From Hanleya hanleyi (Eukaryota > Mollusca > Polyplacophora > Lepidopleurida > Hanleyidae), in assembly GCA_036873755.1 (NCBI GenBank), contig JAVTVY010056900.1, forward strand, positions 124,001 to 188,000: a stretch of DNA of 64,000 nucleotides, written 5' to 3'. This document shows, piece by piece, positions 33,801 to 42,800 of the stretch (position 1 is the first letter of the stretch; every line of letters begins with the position of its first letter). The notes under the pieces were generated by a model that did not search any database, had not been told where the DNA came from, and saw nothing but the letters and a program-made list of their open reading frames with translations. Both the position numbers and the translations under genes were made by a program.

Positions 33801-36800
33801 CATGTTCTTTGCCTGAGGCTCAAGCAGACCTGTTCTCAGTCGAACCACTTCAACCTGTGACACCAGCTAATGATATGAAACCTGAAATTGAACATCCACC
33901 TAGTGCACCTGTAAAGAAGGAAACGCCTGTGAAGAGGGGAAGAGGTAAAGGAAGGCGTTGTCGTGGGTCAAAGGAGGAATTACCTCCCCAGAACCCAGTA
34001 CCAGAAGAAGCTCCAGCAGAGATCTTCCAAACTGAAGAGCTAGATCAACAGCTACAAGATAACCCTGTCAAGAGTGACCCTGGCATTGTACCCATTGATG
34101 TTCAATTAGAGCCTTCTCCAGTGGTGGAAGCACCAGCAAAACCTGAGGCCAGTGAGGATAATAAGTTGGGGAAAGGTGGACACACACCTATAAAGAGTCT
34201 GTTGCGAAGAAGAAGGGGAGCACAAGCGAAGGAACCTGACATTAAGGATGACCAGCGATTTAATGTGTTCGAGTTTGATGAGAAGGACAGCGATGCACCA
34301 CCAGAGATGGAGAAAGAAGTCACTCCAACGAAACTGGAGACAGAGAGCAACAGCTCTACTTTGCAGACCCCACCAGAGTCACTTAAGGAAGAGGAGCTTG
34401 GTCCAGAGGTTCAGTCGGAGATTTCCACACCACAGAAAGAGGATGGCAAGTCTGAAGGTGAGGATACTCGTAATGAGAGACCACGGCGTGGACGCAGAAC
34501 AAAGGCAACTAAATCCTACAGGGATATGTTGAATGTCTCGACTCGGTCAACATCACCACGTTCACCAAGGGCTCAAAGGCAGGCAAGCTCTCCCAAGCCA
34601 TCTCCTACGTCGAAAATGTCGACTCCTCCCAAACTGACTGTTTCTCCACTCAAATCTTGTGTTACGCCTAAAGCAACAGATTTGCCATCACCCGTAGTGA
34701 AGCTAGAGAAACTTCCTGAAAAGTTGCCCATTCATGGTAAAAGTTTGAAGGTTGAAGAACCAAACAAGTCCCCGAAGAACACGTCACTTGATGTGACCCA
34801 GCTGATTGCTGAACTGAAGGCTCAAAATGATTTGAAGCAAGAAGAGGCTGACCGAGAGACAGCAGTCAAAGCTGAGCCTGAGAGTAAGGTGTCCATGGAA
34901 ATATTTCCAGTTTCAAATGCTCAGAACACTCCAGAGACCCATTCAAATAACCAAGACATTCCACTACCAGTCGCTGAACCTCGTCCTGCTCCTGAACCTC
35001 GATCGAGGAAACGCAAGAGCAAGAAGAAGAAGAATTTGGGTCCTGCTGCTGCAGTACCTCATGTGGATCCTGATGACCATCCCCTTGTACCACCTCTTGT
35101 GATCTCCTATTCAGCAGTTGAGAATCGAATATCCACTCCACAGGAGCTTCCAGAAGCAGTGGTAGAAAACAAGTTGGACATCGACGAGCTGCAGCTTTCA
35201 ATGTCCAGCCAAAAGTCTGATGGTGATGAAGGCAGTCTAGTGATTGACGAGTCTAGCTCTATGGTGAAGTCAACTGCTGACCCATGTGAAGGAGAATCCC
35301 CCAAGGAAGAGAAGGTTCTTCTCCCGGAACCAGATATTGTGCCACCACATGTAACAACTGTATCAGATATGCGAACAAGTGTGGTAAAACAGGCATCTCA
35401 GGAGAGCATGTGTTATACCCCTGTGACACCAGTAACTCCAGTGACACCCGTGACAACAGCACCACCGGTCATCCACATGAGCAATATCGAGCGGGTCATC
35501 GATGCCGTGTCCAAAGGTTTTTTTGACGAAACTCGCCAACCGACCAGTCGCCGTAGCAGATCACGGAGCCGCAGTAAGAGTGATGAGCAGCATCCAGCAA
35601 GGTCCACTGTGGGTGTAATCACCCCTAACCCACCTGGGATGGACATGTTTCCAGGACAACATCATCAGCATCCTTTCCACTTCCCCGCAGGTGTTGTGAA
35701 CCCCTTGTCACCGACTGGCATGATGAATGCCCCTGGTGCTCACAAACCTCATGGTAAGTTTGTTCAACTACATCTGTTCTTCCTTGTCAACATGTTATCA
35801 TGTTTCTGCATACATGTGTAACATTCAGCTTATTATCATCATATTTAAGGTATGGTCAGGCCCATTCTTACTGAACTTACAATCAGTGATGTAAGTCTTC
35901 CGGTTTTTGCCGGAAATCTGGTTTTTTGTTGAAACTTGGAAAAAATTCCGTTTTTATAGAAATTTAGATTCTCGTCCGGTTTTACCAGGATGTCGACTAA
36001 ATCGATATTTGAGCGTTCAAAAACGCATTTTTTTACCTCATCTTGATAAAGTATGTATTGTTACCATTTTTGATCCTCAAAATTGGATCCCGATCGTCTC
36101 TAGCGAAGAACCGACGTAGTCGCCATTTTTATAATGATTTGTCCGCCACGTGATACGGGAGACAACTCGGGAGACAACTAGAGTTGTCTCCCCTGTAGTA
36201 CTGGCGCTCAAATCGCTAGCAGCCGAAACTATTATGGGATATTGCGCCTTTTTTGCCGGAGTGAAAATCGAAGTGAAAATCATGAGCGTGTTACATCGCA
36301 GTGCCGACATAGACGTCAACGAGGTGGATAAGAGTATCAAAAATAAGTATCGTTGGTCATGGCTGGAGGACAAAGACTGTCACGGGGATCACCTTTCAGA
36401 CTACATAAGGAAACTCAATTTGCCAGGTTTGGCTGAATGTACCATTTGTAATGATAGAGTACGTTACGGCAGCTCAGGAAAAAAATCTTTACAAGCTCAC
36501 GCAAAATCGGCAAAGCATCTGTCAAGACACAAAAATAAACTGTCAAACCAGACACTGCTTGTATTATTTACAGCAACAAAATCTATGCAGGAGGGTAGTA
36601 GGAATGACGTTACTTGTAGTTGTACTTTGCCACAGAGTAAGTTGAAACAATTAATTTGCAGCGGCTGAAATACCTCAGGTTAGACATTAGATATGTCATA
36701 ATGTGTGATCCAAATGTTCCATCATTCCATACAGGAGTCTCTGAATAAATTTACAGAAATTAATTTTCAAAATAAGTTTGCTTATTTCAGAACAGAATGA

Positions 36801-39800
36801 GGGTGTATTATGAAACAGGTTTTGCTTGAAAAACAACACAAAAAACGTAGTGGCTTGCCAATCATATTTTCTTATTTTATTTGCCAGAAATTGGCTCGAA
36901 TGCATCTCCAGCCATCTAGGACCCCAGAGCTTCCAGGGGCCTAGGCGGCCCCTGGACCCCGGCCTAAAGTGCTAGGATAGTATTTTCAGGTTTTTTGACA
37001 GAAGTCCACTTACATCACTGTACAATAGACCCACATCTGGTCATTGACTACAACTCAAAATTATCCTTGTCATCTTGTATGTACATCTGTTTTCTCATTA
37101 CCGTCATATCTGAAGAATGAGTATGCTTAGATACACCAAACTTAACCCACACATGCATGGGGTTATGAAGCTGAAGTCTATCAAAAATCATTCAGATTGA
37201 CCCTTTTCTATCTGGGCACTCGGTCAAACGGTCAAATTTTCACGATTTAATTATCTGAAGAATGACCTTGCTTGTGAGTACCAAACTTGCAAATATGCAT
37301 GTGGTTATATAGCAGAAGTCTATCACAAAATAAGAGTGACCTATTGCTTGCTAGCATCAATTGCTTGTACATCAACCTGGGCCCTATTTAAATTACAAGC
37401 GTCTGGTTCATCATTCATAATTCAGCCATCGTCCATTAAAGAACATCTGCATCCAAAATCCAAAGACCTATTTCATATTAGAACATTAGTACCAAAGACA
37501 ATAATAGTATAAACATGGGCTAGTTTCCTGCAAGAGAGAAGCAGTCAACAGTTTTCATTGATGCCAGGAAGACATGATCCAAAAATATCAAATCCGTATT
37601 GCTGATCAGCATTCTTATTCCATATGATATTAGTTGTAAAGTCATCCTATAGAGAATGATGTATCTCAGTCGTGCATTAATGTACCACCAAGGTTGGGGG
37701 GATTCTCCATGCTTGGCAAAATTCATATTCAAAAGCAACAGACATGGTTTCGCTATAATTTCTAGATTACCAGAGAAATACAAATTGAGGCTGTCTATTT
37801 GCTTTTTCAGGGCTTCCCATGGAAACATATACATTGATGAACCCTCCGATGGAAAGATCCAAAGTCAGCGAGTCTGTAATTCAGCCCACCCCTGGTCATC
37901 AGGTGCAATCTGACACAGACAGACGGACTGTTAGAGCTATGAATGAGCCTCTGCATGTAACCATTGGCAGCCAACAGCAAAGAATGCACCATGGTCCACC
38001 TGGGCATCCTGACCCTCTGCAGATGTCCCCACATCGTGTGATGCCCCAGATCTCCCCCCAAGGACACATTCCACCACAGGCCTCCCCTCAGGGCCAGAAC
38101 ATGCCACAAATCTCACCACAGGCTCCACCCATGCCACAGATGTCTCCTCAGATGCTGACACATTCACAGCAATCACCACAGAATTGTACCACACAGCACC
38201 AGCAGCAGGCTTCCCCTCAAGGACACCAGATCCAGCTCCCATCTGGGCAGGGCTGGCCCATGCAACAGCAAGGGCAGAGTCTGCCGCAAAATTCACCCCA
38301 AGGTCAACCCATGACACAGAATTCGCCACAGGGCAGACCAATTCCGCAGAGCTCCCCTCAAGGACATCCAGGTTCTCAGGCTTCTCCTCAGGGGCACAAT
38401 GCATCACCCCAAGGTACACCAGTTTCCTATGCCTCGCCGCAGGGTCCGCATATACCCATACATGTAAGCGCTCCTACTCAGGCCTATGCCATGGCCCAGT
38501 CTCCAGCCCAGTCACCGACACAAGTCCAACATTATCATGCTCAGATGCAGGCTCAGCACCAGGCCCATGTACAGGCCCAGATTCAGCAGGCTCAGATGAG
38601 GCATGTTCAAGCTCAAGCTCATGCAGCACAGATCCAGGCAATGCAGCAACAGGCACAAGCCCATGCAGCACGCCAGTCCTCTACACAACAGCAGAAGCAC
38701 AAGGAGACGGCCACCATTCAACCTTCCAGATCCGGTTCACACCATGTTTCACCTGTTTCTACCCCAAATTCTTCATCCAGCCCTATGACAACCACCACCA
38801 CCACCACTTCACATGGTGGTGACAAGCCAGCAGTCGCCATGCAGCAAGCCATAGCTGACGGAGCCAGGACCCAAGCAGCTTTCCTTCAACCCCCCTACAT
38901 GAATGCCAGGTGGACCTCCTCACCGGTCCATGGTCAAGGACCACCAGCACAGGCCTCGGCGTCTATGAGCCATCCATCAGCAATGCACATGAACCCGAAG
39001 CAGTTGCCTGCAGCGACATCTGCTCCAGTCTCGGTTGCCCAACAACAACGACCACCTAGTGTTCCGGTGTCGGCGGTGTGTTCCATGTCTTCTCAGTCTC
39101 CGAACAGGCCTCCGAGTTCCCATCCTCCCTTCCCTGCGAACCAGGGGCCGGTGGCAGCCTGGGCAACAATGGATGGTCATGGCAGTCGAGACAACAAAGC
39201 AGACCAGCAGAGAGAGCCCAACCAGTCTTCATCTCAAATGCGTGATCCTCATCATCAGATGGATCTGATGCCCCCACCACAGTCTGGTGCCCCACATTCA
39301 AACCAACACCTCCACTCAAGTGGGCCCCAGGGTGGACAAGGGCCATCAACCTCAGCCCCCCACCATATGGGAAAGGCTCACACCCCCTCTGGGGTCCTCA
39401 TAGGGATTGTTCAGGCCCAGCCACAGACGTTGCCCCCTAAGGAAGCCAGTCCAACCGGACAGGTAAATAAGGTTAAGCCCCATTCATTTCATTTTATTGC
39501 AATTTTTGTTCCAACTAATATTCAGAATTTCCATAAGCTTATTTCAACACGTCAAGTTCGAAATATGATTTGGATCATATAATTATCAGCCTATAATTTA
39601 TATGCTACTATCATAGGTTAATGGATCTTTTAAGAAACATTGTGGATTAGTTATTATGTGATGGCATTGTCCACATCATGTCCTGTCTGTATCTTTTTAA
39701 GTTTTAAGTGAGTGGAACCATTAGATAGAGACAATGCATTACATACCAAGATTGAGGCCAAAGGTCAAGGTCATTGTGGCTCCAATTATTTGAAAATCAG

Positions 39801-42800
39801 CAGGATTTGTACACTACTTCCCTAGTGGGAATTTCCCCTTAGCTCAGTTTGTAGGGCGCTGGGCTTGTAAGTTCAAATCCTGGCCAGGAACTCGGTCACT
39901 ACAACAGTACCAAGGTAATACAGGCAAACAGTCCAGATTGCTGTGTGTCAATTACAGCCTTTGTTAGATAAATCCTGAAGATTGAATGACTCCAGTCAGA
40001 AGACAATGTGACAATGAACCCAAGCCCAAAAGTTTTCTCCGTTCTATTGAATTTGTCTATTGACAATATGTGTGAGACATTTATGCTTTAGCATACAACT
40101 GTGATAGAGGAGAAGGCAACGATTTGATGTAAGACTCGCGAAATATAATTGACAAAGGATCTGCTGCAAGTTGTATTGTCAGTCTTTTGTCCAGGATATT
40201 GCAATTCAATCAATTCTAATCATATCGGTAACATTCGGGTACCCTGACACTTAAGTACCAAAGTAAAGGTGAAGGTAATTCAACCCGAAGATCAGAACAT
40301 GGTTGAGAATCTTGATTCAGTGTTAATTCAGGACTGTGGTATGTGGGGGCACAGTTCATGTATTCCACCAGTCATCGCAAACGTATTCATTTTGACATGT
40401 GATCTATTACATGTATGTTCAAGATTGTGCGTTTTGTCCTTCTGGGTTTACCGGCTCAATATATGTCAACTCAAGAGGGAAGGAACACTCTATTGTTTTT
40501 GAGGTTAATAGGTCCAGTGTCGCAATACCCAAGCAAGGCAATGCTGTTATTTGAAAAGGGTTTTGTTATTAAAGTGAAATTTCAGCATTCAGGATGACAC
40601 CTGTCATTTAGTTGACATTGATGCACAACGCACATGGAATTAAAAGGGGGATTAAACATCATCATGACTGAGGGTTGTTGGATATTTTTATCATTGGAAG
40701 AGCATTCAATCAATAATATTGTTTCTCTGTGAGAGTTCAGTGATAATGGTGAAGACTTTTTCCTAATTTTAGTCGCGATTGTGTTTTTTTTCCAGGTGAT
40801 TGAGCGTGTACCCAACCCTGTTCTGAGAGGAAGCCCTGCAATTGCTCGAGACAATAGGTCAGGTGGTCAGGACTCCCAGTCCCATGTGAACCAGTCCGTC
40901 CATGATCGACCGAGTGGTGATAGGATCAGTCTCGAGGGAGAAGGTCATGAAAGGTCAACACAGGAAAGAGCCAATCAGGAACGAACTAATCAGGAGCGTG
41001 TCAACTTCGAGAGAGCCTCACAGGATCGAACACAAATGATGGCAGCATTACAACACAGAGATGGTAAGAGATAGAATTTCTGAATATCTGCATTTCTGAA
41101 TATCTGCTGAATAAAGTGTTTGCTCAATAGCCCATTGGGCAGATCTGTGATTTATTTGCACATACACAGAGAGGGACAGAGCATAGCGAACAGGTGTGTA
41201 TAAGGTGGACTGGAAAACCGGAGAAATAAGCAAATGTGCCATTTTTTTTAAATCTCATCTCTTTCAATTTATTTTCATATAATCAGCATTATTGCTCTTT
41301 TTTCCTATTTTATACTTGCACATGCCCAGTAAAAGCTCACATGTTTGGTCTGCACTGACCCCTTCATTTGAACTGGTGCATAACAAGCTTGGATCTGGCA
41401 AATGGTCTATTCGGGTCCTGTCTATTCACTCACTCACCCTATTCGGGTCATCAATCGGATGTGGTTAGCAGGTTACTGAACAACTCTGTAACAATAAGTT
41501 GTCTATGGAAATAAGAGGAGACTACATGTAAAATTCTACATTTAATTTCCTCCAAACTTTCTTACCACATACCTGTCTGAAAAATGGCCAACAAGCATAG
41601 TTCATTGATAGCCCATGGCCCTGCGGGGCTTGCGGGGATTGACCTGGGATGTCGTTGTGCACACCGCAGGTCATGGTAAGAATAAGCCTCAGCTCCTCAG
41701 ATAGCTTGTCGTAAGAGGCGACTAACTGAGGCACCTGTGGGGTTCCTGGGTGTGAAAAGGAATAGGACCCCACCCGTGTGGTTCCCAGGTGTGAAAAGGA
41801 ATAGGACCCAACGTATGACTGAAATATAGTTGAAAGCGACGTTAAATCATATTCACTCACTCACTCAGACTGATTGTTTGTTACCGAAGAGTGGGTCAGA
41901 CATACAGCTAGAAATGTTGAACACCTGCTAGTTTGGATTCATGGAACCATAACATAACTGTGATAGACCTGATTATAGTGGCCTGGGCATATCCCAAGAT
42001 GTTTCCTTATCATCAGTGTTATTCTTATCACCAACTTGCATGGAATCGTACCCAAAACTCTATATTGATGACCCATAGCTGATGAGGAGGATCATTTTTA
42101 ACAGCATTTCATTATGTAGATGTGCATAATCAATATGACATCATAACAATAAATAATATCTGAGCTTATATCTGTATTTCAAAAACAATAATTTTGCAGG
42201 TCATGCAGGGCTCCAGGGACTATCAATGCCCCACATGCAGCCGACGCCACCATTTGCTCATCAGCCTTCTGGGGGTACCTATGCACTGCCACATCATCCA
42301 CAGTCAAGTGAGCTAAGAGCAGCACTGAATACACCGTCTAGAATTCTACAACAACATCCACCAAGGTCTACCGCAACACAGCATAGTCCTACGACAATGT
42401 CGAAAGGTCTTGCTGGTCATCAAGTACCCCCAGCTCATGTCAACTCGCTGCCACACCAACCCCTGCCAGCACACGGAGGTGGAAAGGTCCAGCACCCCCA
42501 CAATGCATTGCCAGTCGAGCACAGACGCACCACAACGCCCAACAACCTAGTGCAGAGCCCTCACCATCTCAACGAAGCTGCCAGGACTCTTCACTCACGA
42601 GGGGACAATATGGTTGCCCAGCAGCACTCAAGGGACGAACCTAGAGTTAAACTGCAGCCGGCACACAGTCAAGCTGCCTTCGCCGAGCGCAGGGGAAGTA
42701 TACCCGATGGCGAACCCAGGATTCGAAACCCAAGTGCTTTCGCCCCTCCAGATGCACGTCTGACACCAGCAGAATTACAGAAGCAGATTTTTCAAGCTGG

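Larger units (their letters stand above)
35884..37020. mobile_element. hAT-like DNA transposon remnant, 1,137 bp, with TIRs and 6-bp target duplication
   Basis: CAGTGATGTAAGT at 35884-35896 is the exact complement of ACTTACATCACTG at 37008-37020. TACAAT flanks both sides (35878-35883 and 37021-37026) as a 6-bp target duplication. It contains a 172-codon frame with a BED-like zinc finger, a 24-bp perfect palindrome at 36169-36192, and a GC-rich 3' part (GGGGCCTAGGCGGCCCCTGG near 36937). No transposase catalytic region remains. The CAG...CTG ends, zinc finger and small size fit a deleted hAT derivative. The 6-bp duplication is shorter than the classical 8 bp. Confidence 0.85.
35754..37810 (+). 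other. spen intron (2,057 bp) holding a DNA transposon and a dispersed repeat
   Basis: Donor GTAAGT follows CATG at 35753 and acceptor GCTTTTTCAG ends at 37810. It contains the TIR-bounded element at 35884-37020 and the second copy of the dispersed repeat at 37392-37671. Removing the element restores one copy of TACAAT. Confidence 0.9.
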
